A DNA stretch of 64,000 nt from CAMPKL01 sp963805925 (GTDB taxonomy: Bacteria; Acidobacteriota; Terriglobia; Bryobacterales; UBA6623), in NCBI GenBank assembly GCA_963805925.1, contig CAWDWB010000003.1, forward strand, positions 1,302,001 to 1,366,000, read 5' to 3'. Below, one piece after another: positions 45,483 to 56,990 of the stretch; position 1 is the stretch's first letter; each line of letters starts with the position of its first letter. The notes under the pieces were generated by a model. That model did not search any database. It worked only from the letters and a program-made list of their open reading frames with translations, and had not been told where the DNA came from. The position numbers and the translations under genes were made by a program.

Positions 45483-47601
45483 ATGAAATCCATTTGGACG
45501 GCTTGCTTCTCCGCAATCGCGTTCCTCGTCCTTGTGTCCTGTTCCCCAAAGGAAGAAACAACGAATTTGCTGTTACAAGAATGGACCGGCCCTTACGGCG
45601 GCGTGCCGCCCTTCGACAAGGTCGAGGTTTCTCAGTTCAAGCCGGCGCTAGAAGCGGGCATAGCGCAGACGCTCGCCGACATCGACGCCATCGCTTCGAA
45701 CGCCGAGCCCGCCAACTTCGAAAACACCATCGCCGCCATGGAGCGCTCCGGCAAGTCCCTCGACCGCGCCGCCGCCGTCTACGGGGTCTGGGCCTCCACC
45801 ATGTCGACCGACGAGTTTCGCGAAGTCGAGTCCGAGATGGAGCCCAAGCTCGCGGCGCTGCAGGACAAGATCAACCAGAACGCCGCGCTGTTTGCCCGCA
45901 TCAAGGCCGTCTACGAATCGCCCGAACGAGATCAACTCACGACCGAGCAACAACGCCTCGTCTGGGACTACTACACCGATTTCGTTCGCGCCGGCGCCAA
46001 TCTCTCGGACGAAGCCAAAGCCCGCGTCGCCGAAATCAACCAACGCCTAGCCACGCTCTACACCGACTTCTCGAACAACCTGCTGCACGACGAAGAGAGC
46101 TATGTCCTCTATCTCAAGCAGGATCAGCTCGGCGGCCTGCCTGAGTCCGTTCGTCGCCGCCGCCGCCGCTGCCGCCAAGGAGCGCGGCCACGAAGGCGAG
46201 TATGCTGTCACCAACACCCGCTCGTCGATGGATCCGTTTCTCACCTACTCCGACGACCGCGGTCTGCGCGAGCAAGTCTGGCGCACGTACTACAACCGCG
46301 GAGACAACGGCGACCAGTACGACAACAACAAGGGCATTACCGAAATCCTCAAACTGCGCGCCGAACGAACCAAGCTGCAGGGCTATCCGACCTTCGCCCA
46401 CCGCGCCATCGAGAAGCAGGTCGCCAAGACTCCCGAAGCCGCCATGGGTCTGCTGATGAAGGTTTGGCCCGCCGCCGTCGCGCGCGTCCATGAAGAAGTC
46501 GCCGACATGCAGGCCATCGCCAAGCAGGAAGGCGCCCATATCACCATCGAGCCTTGGGACTACCGCTACTACGCCGAGAAAGTCCGCAAGGACAAGTACG
46601 ATCTCGACGCCAACGAGGTCAAACAGTACCTCCAGCTAGAGAAGCTGCGCGAGGCCATGTTCTGGGCCGCCGGCCAGCTCTACGGTTTCGATTTCAATCC
46701 CGTCGACAACGTGCCCGTCTATCATCCCGACGTGCGCGTTTGGGAAGTCACCCGCAACGGCGAGCACGTCGGCCTGTGGTATTTCGATCCCTACGCGCGT
46801 CCCGGCAAACAGTCCGGCGCCTGGATGAACGACTATCGCCCGCAAGAGCGCATGGACGGCGATATCAAGACGATCGTCTCCAACAACTCCAACTTCGTCA
46901 AAGGCGCGCCCGGCGAGCCGGTGCTCATCTCCTGGGACGACGCGGAGACGATGTTCCACGAGTTCGGCCACGCCATTCACGGCCTCAACTCGAACGTCAC
47001 CTACCCCAGGCTTTCCGGCACGAACGTTCCTCGCGACTACGTCGAGTTTCCCTCACAACTCAACGAGCGCTGGCTGGCGACGCCCGAGGTTCTCAATCAA
47101 TTCGCCTTGCACTACAAGACCGGCAAGCCGATTCCCCAAGACTTGGTCGAGAAGATCAAGCGCGCCGCGACGTTCAACCAAGGCTTTGCGACGACCGAAT
47201 ACCTAGCCTGCGCGATCGTCGATTTGAAGTTGCACATGATTGCCGACCCGGGCGACATCGATCCCGACAAGTTCGAGAAAGACACGCTCGCCGAGATCGG
47301 CATGCCGCGAGAGATTCCCATGCGCCACCGCACGCCGCAGTTCGCGCATATCTTTTCGAGCGAAGGCTACGCCGCCGGCTATTACTCCTACTTGTGGGCC
47401 GAAGTCTTTACCGCCGATGCGTTCGAGGCCTTCCTCGAAGCGGGCGGTCCTTATGACCCCGTCGTTGCAAAGCGGCTCTACGACAACATCATGAGCGTGG
47501 GCGATACCATCGACCCAGCTGAAGGCTACCGCCGCTTCCGAGGCCGCGACGTCGACGTCAACGCCCTCATGCGCGACCGCGGCTTCCCGGTCGTCAACTA
47601 A
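45483..47601 (+). pseudogene. M3 family metallopeptidase (Dcp/OpdA-like) lipoprotein, one frameshift
   Basis: Zinc peptidase of the thimet oligopeptidase family, about 705 residues if repaired. The signal peptide ends in a lipobox (FLVLVSC). The N-terminal helical part is typical (FENTIAAMERSGKSLDRAAA). At about 46147 an extra C (TCCG for TCG) breaks the frame between GGLPES and FVAAAAAAAKERGH. The rest is complete: YNNKGITEILKLRAERTKLQ (with the preceding DNNK region), WDDAETMFHEFGHAIHGLNS carries the zinc motif HEFGH, and EYLACAIVDLKL and EGYAAGYYSYLWAEVF close the site. The frameshift may be an assembly error. Convergent with the GGCT-like gene. Confidence 0.88.
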
Positions 47602-47972
47602 CCGTTAGCGAAATCGCCCGACTCGATGCGCCCCAGCCCATCGGTCGGGCGATTCCAAACGTACACCCAGGCCTCAAATCCGCGCCCAGCGCACGCCACC
47701 GCCGAGCGCACCCGCACATAGTCTTCCGGCACCTCCTCGTAGGCGTCCAGCTCAGCCAGCAGCGCCTCCGCTCCCGCGCCCAGCTCATACAACTCGCCGA
47801 CGACCTGTTCGCCCTCGTCATCCGACGCGACCGCCCCAGGGAACTCCGCCACGCGATACAAACGGCCCTGCCAGGTTGCCTGCCCAATCAACCGCGCCGT
47901 TTGCGCCAGCCGGGCCTGCCGCGGCCCGCCCACATCGCTGCGCAGCAACCCATAAACAAACAAATACTGCAT
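47598..47972 (-). CDS. Gamma-glutamylcyclotransferase-like (AIG2/GGCT) protein
   Basis: A 124-residue protein of the gamma-glutamylcyclotransferase fold. MQYLFVYGLLRSD is the substrate-loop signature (YGxLR), VGELYELGAGAEALLAELDA leads to the DAYEE segment that includes the catalytic glutamate, and the fold closes with AWVYVWNRP. The precise substrate (gamma-glutamyl amine or peptide) is unknown. It overlaps the end of the convergent peptidase gene by 4 nt and is divergent from the symporter gene. Confidence 0.88.
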   Translation of the reverse strand: MQYLFVYGLLRSDVGGPRQARLAQTARLIGQATWQGRLYRVAEFPGAVASDDEGEQVVGELYELGAGAEALLAELDAYEEVPEDYVRVRSAVACAGRGFEAWVYVWNRPTDGLGRIESGDFANG

Positions 47973-47986
47973 CGCCTTGTTACACT

Positions 47987-49654
47987 ATGCCGACTCTCAT
48001 GAGCGGCGCAGAACTCAGAATCCCTCCAATCGACCTGGCGATCATCATCGCCTACCTGGTCGGCATCGTTTTTGTCGGTCTATGGGTGACGCGACGCATG
48101 ACCATGACCGGCGAGGCCTACTTCCTGGGCGGCCGCACGCTGCGCTGGCCGGTGATCGGCGCCGCATTGTTCGCTTCGAATATCTCGACGATTCACCTGG
48201 TCGGGTTGGCCGGCTCCGGCTACAAGTCCGGCTTGCTGCAAGGCAACTACGAGTGGATCGCCCCGTTCACGCTCATCATCCTCTCGCTCGTCTTTGCGCC
48301 CTTCTACTTCCGCAACCGTATCCAGACTCTGCCCGAGTATATGGAGCGCCGCTTCGGGCCCAGTGCTCGTTCATTTCTGGCGTTCATGGGCATCCTCGGC
48401 GCGCTGTTCATCCACATCGGCATCAGTCTCTATGCCGGCGCCAAAGTATTCGAACAGTTCTTCGGCATCGACGTCCTCACCTCGATCATCCTAATCTCCG
48501 CGATCACGGCGATCTACACGGTGGTTGGCGGTTTGAAAGCCGTCGTGGTGACCGAAACGATCCAGACGGTGCTGCTCATCGGCGGCTCGATCGTCGTCAC
48601 TGTGCTCGCCGTGCAGGCCTTGCCGGGCGCGGGCATCCACTCCTGGGCCGAGCTGCAAGCCGCGGTCGGTCCAGAAAAACTCCATGTGATCACCTTCGAC
48701 AAATCCACCGAAGCCGACATCGTCTCGTTCTTGCTCGGCTATTGGGTGTTGGGCGTCTGGTATTGGTGTACCGATCAAACCATCGTCCAGCGCGTGCTGG
48801 CCGCGGGCTCCGAGCGCGACGCCCAACTCGGGCCGCTCTTCGCCGGCTTCCTGAAAGTTCTGCCGATGTTTATCCTGGTCTTCCCCGGCGTCATCGCCTA
48901 CGCCATCTTCCGCGACCAAATTGGCGCGGACGCCGACCAGGCGTTGCCGTTCTTGATCCAAAATCTCGTGCCGACCGGGCTGCGCGGCCTGATCACTGCC
49001 GGCTTGCTCGCAGCATTGATGAGCACCATCGCCGCCGCCCTCAACAGTTGCGGCACGCTCGTCGCGGTCGACATCGTCGCCCGTCTGCGCCCGGGCACGA
49101 CCGACGCCCAGCAGGTCCGCATCGGACGCTGGTCCGCGCTCGGCGTGATGATCCTGGCCATCGCCTGGTCGACGCAAGGCGACAAGTTCAGCTCGATCTT
49201 CGAAGCCGTGCAGCAGATCGGCGCTGCGCTCGCTCCGCCCATTACGGCGGTCTTCGTCTTGGGCGTGTTCTGGAAGCGCGGCACCCACCAGGCAGCTCTC
49301 GGGACGCTCATGTTCGGCCTGGTCATGGGCATCACCGGCTTCCTCATCGATACGCCGCTCGTCGGTTCCGGCGCGGCTCGCCATCCAATCCTCGCGGATA
49401 CGCGCCTGCTCACCGATGGGCTCGGCATCACTTTCCTGCGCCAAGCCTGCTACGAGTGCCTCATCTGCATGGCGGTCTTCTACCTCATCAGCATGGCCAC
49501 CCCGCCGCCGCTCAAAGAAAAGGTCGAAGGCCTCACCTGGGACAACCCGCTGCAGATCCTCACCCGCCCCCACGTCGGCGAAGGCATTGACCCACGCTTC
49601 GTCGCCGGCGCCTTGGCCGCAGTGATGGTCACCCTCTACATCACCTTCCGCTAA
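47987..49654 (+). CDS. Sodium:solute symporter (SSS family)
   Basis: A membrane transporter of about 555 residues with the SSS (sodium/glucose, LeuT-fold) arrangement. Recognised parts are LGGRTLRWPVIGAALFASNI with STIHLVGLAGSGY in the first helices, LPEYMERRFGPSARSFLAFM, TAIYTVVGGLKAVVVTETIQ, YWCTDQTIVQRVLAAGSERD and LITAGLLAALMSTIAAALNS. Together these place it with sugar-type symporters. Starts at ATG 47987 or ATG 47999; the longer open frame to 47876 overlaps the divergent GGCT gene. The substrate is not predictable, though neighbouring sugar enzymes suggest a sugar or uronate. Confidence 0.93.
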   Translation: MPTLMSGAELRIPPIDLAIIIAYLVGIVFVGLWVTRRMTMTGEAYFLGGRTLRWPVIGAALFASNISTIHLVGLAGSGYKSGLLQGNYEWIAPFTLIILSLVFAPFYFRNRIQTLPEYMERRFGPSARSFLAFMGILGALFIHIGISLYAGAKVFEQFFGIDVLTSIILISAITAIYTVVGGLKAVVVTETIQTVLLIGGSIVVTVLAVQALPGAGIHSWAELQAAVGPEKLHVITFDKSTEADIVSFLLGYWVLGVWYWCTDQTIVQRVLAAGSERDAQLGPLFAGFLKVLPMFILVFPGVIAYAIFRDQIGADADQALPFLIQNLVPTGLRGLITAGLLAALMSTIAAALNSCGTLVAVDIVARLRPGTTDAQQVRIGRWSALGVMILAIAWSTQGDKFSSIFEAVQQIGAALAPPITAVFVLGVFWKRGTHQAALGTLMFGLVMGITGFLIDTPLVGSGAARHPILADTRLLTDGLGITFLRQACYECLICMAVFYLISMATPPPLKEKVEGLTWDNPLQILTRPHVGEGIDPRFVAGALAAVMVTLYITFR

Positions 49655-50244
49655 GGGATAGTCGCCACTCTCTCAATCCGGCACGATATCCAGCGACCCG
49701 AGCCCAGCCGCGTAAGCGGCGGGGCCTTAGCGCTTAGGCCAAACCAGTTGACGCCGAAGACCCACCGATCCGAGCCGCACAGCTTTAGCGTGCGGACCCG
49801 CCCCCGCCGAGAAAACTTGACACAGGGTGCTATACCTAAAAGCAGAAGATCCCTGGTTGGGCCGAGCACGGTCAGGGGCTCCGATGCATCGGGGGCAGTG
49901 TTTGGGGCAAGCCGCAGAGGCCAAACGAACGGCAGCGTAAGAGCGAAACAGAAACTAGGGTCGACCCAAAGACATCTCCGGTTCCCCGCTTGGAAGGGAA
50001 TCCGCCCGCCGTTCCGGCGGGCTTTCTTGTTTACAGAAGCAAGAAGGCCCGTCGGGCGTCGGTATATCACCTCCATGCGCTTGCTCAAGCGCAACAGAGC
50101 CGCGACCGTCAGGGAGCGATCTCTTCGCCACCCCCATAGCCCCCGGTCCATCCCGGCGCCCAACCCCTCTTCGCAACGCCAAACTAGCGTCTAGCTGCCC
50201 CCGCCCAACTTCCCTTCGCAACGCCAAACTTCGTCTAGCCGCTC
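49655..50244. other. Repeat-rich, structured intergenic region
   Basis: No convincing gene. It holds a TTGACA near 49818, several hairpin-forming stretches (CCCTG...CAGGG near 49850-49880; GCTCCGATGCATCGGGGGC near 49878), and a terminator-like hairpin CCCGCC-gttcc-GGCGGG followed by CTTTCTTGTTT at about 50007-50035. It also has a GC-rich motif GAGCCGCGACCGTCAGGGAG near 50097, seen by me in many unrelated intergenic regions as spurious ORFs reading RDRSLTVAAL. Near 50160-50245 two imperfect copies of a unit beginning TTCGCAACGCCAAACT occur. A small RNA is possible but unproven. Confidence 0.45.
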
Positions 50245-50881
50245 TCAACTTGGGAAGAGCCAAGTTGGCGTGGCAGGATTCTTCATCTTGGCGCGAAGGG
50301 TCTGCAGTAGATCGCTTCTCCTGTCGGCCAACACTCCATGAGACGACCAGGCTTCACCGAATAGGTAGACGGCAAAGAGCAGCAAGAGGATGGTTATCAC
50401 GTAAAGGTTCGACGCGTCAGTTCGCTGGCTCGCGCCCGCTAATGACAAGACAAGCGTCGCAGCAACGGTCAGCGCAACCCCGCAGTTCACCTCGAACTTG
50501 AATCGGAGCTCAATGCTCCTGATGTAGCTACGGATCGAGAAAACTTCCAGAAACTTCCGAACAGAGATACTCCCGCCATTCCGTAAGATGGGCTTCTTTC
50601 CTACGGCTTCGCCGATGGTCGAAGACATGAACTTCTACTCTGCTGGCTAGATCCTCAATCAAAAGACCGACGAAAATCAATACCAGGAATGCTGCTAGGG
50701 CGAGTTCTTCTGCGTTAGTCTGACGAGTCTCTTGAATCCAACCGAGTAGCCCTGGTATCAGCACAACCGGAGGGACTGTAGCGATCGCCCCAGGCAGCAG
50801 AATCGTTGCGAGCGCTCGGAAACGTCTGAAGGCCAGTAGAGGATGAAGCCAGCGAACCCATATTCCTCTCCTTATGGGCAC
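50245..50881 (-). pseudogene. Four-helix membrane protein of unknown function, one frameshift
   Basis: Not recognised. From a GTG at 50881 (or a nearby start) one frame encodes two membrane helices (ALATILLPGAIATVPPVVLI; LALAAFLVLIFVGLLIEDLA) and the polar segment SRVEVHVFDHRRSRRKEAHL. Near 50555 the sense shifts to a second frame that continues VRKFLEVFSIRSYIRSIELR and two further helices (GVALTVAATLVLSLAG; NLYVITILLLLFAVYLFGEA), ending at 50245. Repaired length is about 210. It follows the unknown gene 50886-52028 with a 4-nt gap and probably works with it. Confidence 0.6.
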
Positions 50882-50885
50882 AACA

Positions 50886-52028
50886 CTATTTGGCGGCTTT
50901 GCCTACGGAGCCCGTCCCTGTGTCTTGCGGCTCTTCGGGCAATTCTGGTTCGGGGAGTTGAAGGATATGGTCTCCCTGGGGTTTCAAGAAGCCAATGTTT
51001 GGAACGACAACACGCAACCTGTCAAACGCAGTTTGGTTCTCCGCCGCTGGCGAGGTGTCGGCAGCTTGTTCTTCAGGCGAAGGGAGCAAACTAATTCCAT
51101 GTTGAAACCGCGATGGACGCGATTCGCGAAGTTGCACGAGCGACCTGAGGGCGTTGCTGAGCTCGTTGCGTCTCTTCTCTTCCTTAGCAACGGCGAATTC
51201 TTTCTCAAGATCATGGACTAAATCGTTGATGCCGTTAATCATTGTCTCGTTGGCGTGGTACGTCAAGTCCGCAAAGCCTATCTTGCCCTACGCCTTGTTC
51301 TTTGAGCTTCGACTTCAAGGCTCGCACCTCCAGAATGCTCTTATAGAGGGCCACGATCCGCTCAACCGCAACTGCAACACAAGCGCAAACCTCGGGTGTG
51401 AGTTTAATAAGGAAGTTGAAGTCAGTTGACGAAATCGTTCGGAATCTTCTGACTCCTGTGGGCTACCAGTTACGACCTCTCCAAATGTCTCCAGAATCCA
51501 ACTGAACTCCTTCAGTTCTTTGCCGAGAGGTCTTAGAGCGCTCTTTTACTTTCGCCTCTTGGGATTAGAACACCGAATTCACAGCTCCCGGGAGGAAGTT
51601 CTTCTGCGGCAATTTTCAGTTGTTCTAGGCTGTCAGTGAGATTGGTTAGGGAGTCCCTGAGTTGTGACCGGCCGCGTCGCAAGTCGACTCAGTTCCTCGA
51701 GGGCAAGAGAAGGCGTTATCTGGTTGCGCGGAGAAGATTTCACCCAGAGTCTCGCTTAGAGCTCTGGCTTAGAAGTTCGGAAACTTCCAATTCTTCGAGG
51801 ATTTCGAGCCAGGACGGCGGGAACTCCTAGAGACGTGGATTCAGACAATCGTTTACGCAACTCTGTGAGCATCTGCCCGACCTGTTGCTGGTGACTTGCC
51901 CTCCTGTGGTTGACCGACCTGGCTTTGCAATGAAGCTTGGAGCTTTTGCATAAGCTTGCACGGTCTCAGCCGTACTCATGTCCGCCAGCAAGGCCTTCGC
52001 TATAGCGTGCGAATCTCTCGACGTTCAT
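50886..52028 (-). pseudogene. Unknown gene with many frameshifts, in less GC-rich DNA
   Basis: Coding sense can be followed on the minus strand from ATG 52028 (GGAGG upstream) only by changing frame about seven times. Pieces in order are MNVERFARYS, ALLADMSTAETVQAYAK, ASLQSQVGQPQEGKSPAT, FPPSWLEILEELEVSELLSQ, LTNLTDSLEQLKIAAEELPP, GKELKEFSWILETFGEVVTG, FNFLIKLTPEVCACVAVAVE and RIVALYKSILEVRALKSKLK. The last open part (51266-50886) reads TYHANETMINGINDLVHDLE to EPQDTGTGSVGKAAK. The whole would be about 380 residues, soluble, helical and charged. No family was recognised. Codon use is visibly less GC-rich than in neighbours, suggesting transfer. Confidence 0.6.
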
Positions 52029-52058
52029 GAGTCCTCCCAAATTATAGTTCTTTCCCCT

Positions 52059-52088
52059 AAAAAAGGGCCGGTTTAGATAAACCGGCCC
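52059..52088 (-). terminator. Rho-independent terminator after nrdJ
   Basis: On the minus strand GGGCCGGTTT (52088 side) pairs with AAACCGGCCC across a 4-nt loop, followed by six T at 52064-52059. It lies about 180 nt beyond the nrdJ stop codon and just before the next minus-strand gene. Confidence 0.88.
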
Positions 52089-52269
52089 GGAAGGAGGGAA
52101 TATATTCGCATTGGCGAATAGCCATTAGGTCTTCTTGCTAGCCCAACGACATCTGTGTACTGACTGCTGCGAACTTCCAACAGGGCCGGCTGCTTCAGGA
52201 GGGGAGTAGCCGACCCCATTGGGTTGCGCGCTGGCCGACCCACAGCGGCCGCGCGTCACTCGCAATGCT

Positions 52270-55059
<2,790 letters not shown>

Positions 55060-55227
55060 CGGTCAGTGCTCCTTGCGCTCTGCTTCCTTAAAATCCTGTT
55101 AACGCAAGCCGTCGACAGCCGGGCGCGGGAAAACGACCTCAGCGGCTACTTACTCTACGTTTTCGGGGTCTCCGCCATGCCTTTTCATTGAGCGGAACGG
55201 GGCTCAAATAGGCGGTGACAGTCACCT

Positions 55228-55255
55228 AGTCTACCTGATCTTGGGGCTAAGTCAA
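55228..55255 (-). promoter_or_regulatory. Probable nrdJ promoter
   Basis: TTGACT (55255-55250) and TAGACT (55233-55228) with a 16-nt spacer on the minus strand, giving a leader of about 160 nt. An overlapping TTGACA six bases upstream is an alternative -35. Confidence 0.5.
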
Positions 55256-55389
55256 TGTCAAAATCGTCTATGTTGTGGTTGGGTAGCTAAATTGTGATTC
55301 TACGGCTTTGGTCGTTTCTGTCGTCAACCCGGAACCCCCCAGAATTCAACGATTTGTGGAGGGGTAAAGTTGCGACTTGGTTAAGATTC

Positions 55390-55411
55390 ACTACATATGT
55401 AGTATTTTTTG
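55390..55411. promoter_or_regulatory. 14-bp perfect palindrome followed by a T-run
   Basis: ACTACATATGTAGT (55390-55403) is a perfect palindrome with the TACA-N2-TGTA core of BlaI/MecI-type operators, followed on the plus strand by ATTTTTTG. It could be an operator or a weak terminator. No regulated gene adjoins closely: nrdJ starts 331 nt away. Confidence 0.4.
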
Positions 55412-55422
55412 TTCTAGCCACC

Positions 55423-55455
55423 CCTCCGGGGAGGTGTCATCTCCCCGGAGGTTTT
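55423..55455. terminator. Strong hairpin after argD
   Basis: CCTCCGGGGAG (55423-55433) pairs with CTCCCCGGAGG (55441-55451) across 7 nt, followed on the plus strand by TTTTC. It lies 21 nt beyond the argD stop. The T-run is on the wrong side for argD, so it may act as an mRNA-end stabiliser or mark a plus-strand transcript. Confidence 0.55.
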
Positions 55456-55471
55456 CAGTGCAGTTCCGTGC

Positions 55472-56728
55472 TTACTTCGGCGGCGGACCAGCCGTGAAAA
55501 CGTCGTCCAAGACAGCGATCGCCTGGTCAATGTGACGCCGTTCGATGATGTACGGCGGTAAGAAGCGCAGGATCTTGCCGGCCGTGCAATTCAGGAGCAG
55601 CCCTTTGGCTTGAGCCGCGGGGACGACCCAGGCGCCGGGCTCCTTGAGTTCGAGGCCGACCATCAGCCCCTTGCCCCGCGGTCCGACCACCAAGTCGTGT
55701 TTCATGCCCAACTCGCCGAGGCGCCGGGCGAAATACGTGCCATGTTCCTTGATCATCGGCAGCAGCTCTTCCATGACGTCCAGGAACTCGATCGCGGTGC
55801 GCGTCGCCAGCGGCCCGCCGCCAAAGGTTGAGCCGTGCGTGCCGGGCGTGATCATCGCCGCCGCCTTCTCGTTGCACATCACCGCGCCCAGCGGCAGCCC
55901 GCCCGCCAAGGGCTTGGCCGCCGTCAGCACGTCCGGATAGATGTGCAGCGGCTCCGGGTCTTCCTCGGTCGGACGATTCCATAGCTGGAAGGCGAAGTAC
56001 GAACCGGCGCGGCCCAAACCGCACTGGATTTCGTCGAACACCAACAGCGCGTCGAATTTGTCGGCCAATTCGCGAGCCTTGCGGGCGAAGTCGCGCGAGA
56101 TCTCGACGATGCCGCCTTCGCCCAAGATGGGCTCGAAGAAGATGGCGCAGGTCTTCTCGTTGACCGCCGCCTCGAGCGACGCGACGTCGTTCGGGTTGAT
56201 GAACTTCACGCCCGGGATCAGCGGCTCATAGGGCTCGTGATACTTCGCTTGCCCCGTCAGCGCGATCGCGCCCGTCGTCCGTCCGGCGAAGGAGTCGTTC
56301 AGCGCAATGATTTCGTACTTCTCATGCGACTGCTTACGGCCGTAGGCCTTGACGATCTTCAACGCCAGCTCGACGGATTCCGTGCCTGTGTTCGAGAAGA
56401 ACACGCGATCCAGACCGCTAATCTCGGCCAGCTTGGCCGCCAGCGGCCCTTGGTAGTGGTGATAGTAGAGGTTCGAGCAGTGGATCAGCTTGCCCATCTG
56501 ATCGCGCATCACCTTCACCAATCGCGGATGTCCGTGTCCCAGAGCGTTGACGCCGATTCCGGTGATGAAATCGAGGTAGCGGTTGTTCTCCGGGTCGTAA
56601 ACGTAACAACCCTTGCCGCGCTCCAACATCAAGTTGTAGCGGCCGTAGCTTTGGAGGACGTGCTCCTGCTCCAACGCTTTCGTGGCGTCAATTTGGGGCG
56701 GCGTATTGGTTGCAGCTGTACTTGCCAT
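55472..56728 (-). CDS. argD: Class III aminotransferase, acetylornithine aminotransferase-like
   Basis: A 418-residue PLP enzyme of the acetylornithine/ornithine aminotransferase subgroup (arginine synthesis or ornithine use). Family marks are NRYLDFITGIGVNALGHGHP, FFSNTGTESVELALKIVKAY, NDSFAGRTTGAIALTGQ, LLVFDEIQCGLGRAGSYFAF and LTAAKPLAGGLPLGAVMCNE, whose lysine binds PLP; THGSTFGGGPLATRTAIEFL follows. AAGGAG lies 7 nt before the ATG. No other arg gene is nearby, so assignment between acetylornithine, succinylornithine or a related diamine is open. Confidence 0.88.
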   Translation of the reverse strand: MASTAATNTPPQIDATKALEQEHVLQSYGRYNLMLERGKGCYVYDPENNRYLDFITGIGVNALGHGHPRLVKVMRDQMGKLIHCSNLYYHHYQGPLAAKLAEISGLDRVFFSNTGTESVELALKIVKAYGRKQSHEKYEIIALNDSFAGRTTGAIALTGQAKYHEPYEPLIPGVKFINPNDVASLEAAVNEKTCAIFFEPILGEGGIVEISRDFARKARELADKFDALLVFDEIQCGLGRAGSYFAFQLWNRPTEEDPEPLHIYPDVLTAAKPLAGGLPLGAVMCNEKAAAMITPGTHGSTFGGGPLATRTAIEFLDVMEELLPMIKEHGTYFARRLGELGMKHDLVVGPRGKGLMVGLELKEPGAWVVPAAQAKGLLLNCTAGKILRFLPPYIIERRHIDQAIAVLDDVFTAGPPPK

Positions 56729-56990
56729 AGCGGGCTCCTTAACCTAACAAAACCCTGCGCCTGGCGGTTGCAACGAATCACAACGCGCGACAGACGTTTT
56801 TTACTCTTGGGATCGCGAATCGGCCGGCTTCACCGGAGAGCCGCGGGGTTAGGTCGGCAGATAAACGACGACCGGACCGCGGCTCACTCTACGGCTTGCG
56901 TCGCGAGTCGAACGCGATCGCGTGAGCTTCAATTGGCCTGCGTCGCTCATCGGAAGATAACGCCATTATATAGGCGCTGGTGTCCGCGTG
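56729..56990. other. Intergenic region between argD and the Nramp-like gene
   Basis: Contains the argD leader and the end of the transporter gene. No RNA gene or convincing regulatory site was recognised. Confidence 0.4.

Noticed and set aside
47977..49590. 537-codon arginine/histidine-rich frame overlapping the symporter
   Set aside because: Frame shadow; the overlapping SSS symporter frame has conserved membrane motifs.
49651..50163. 170-codon minus-strand frame containing RDRSLTVAALL
   Set aside because: Typical spurious ORF over a dispersed GC-rich repeat; no domain or ribosome site.
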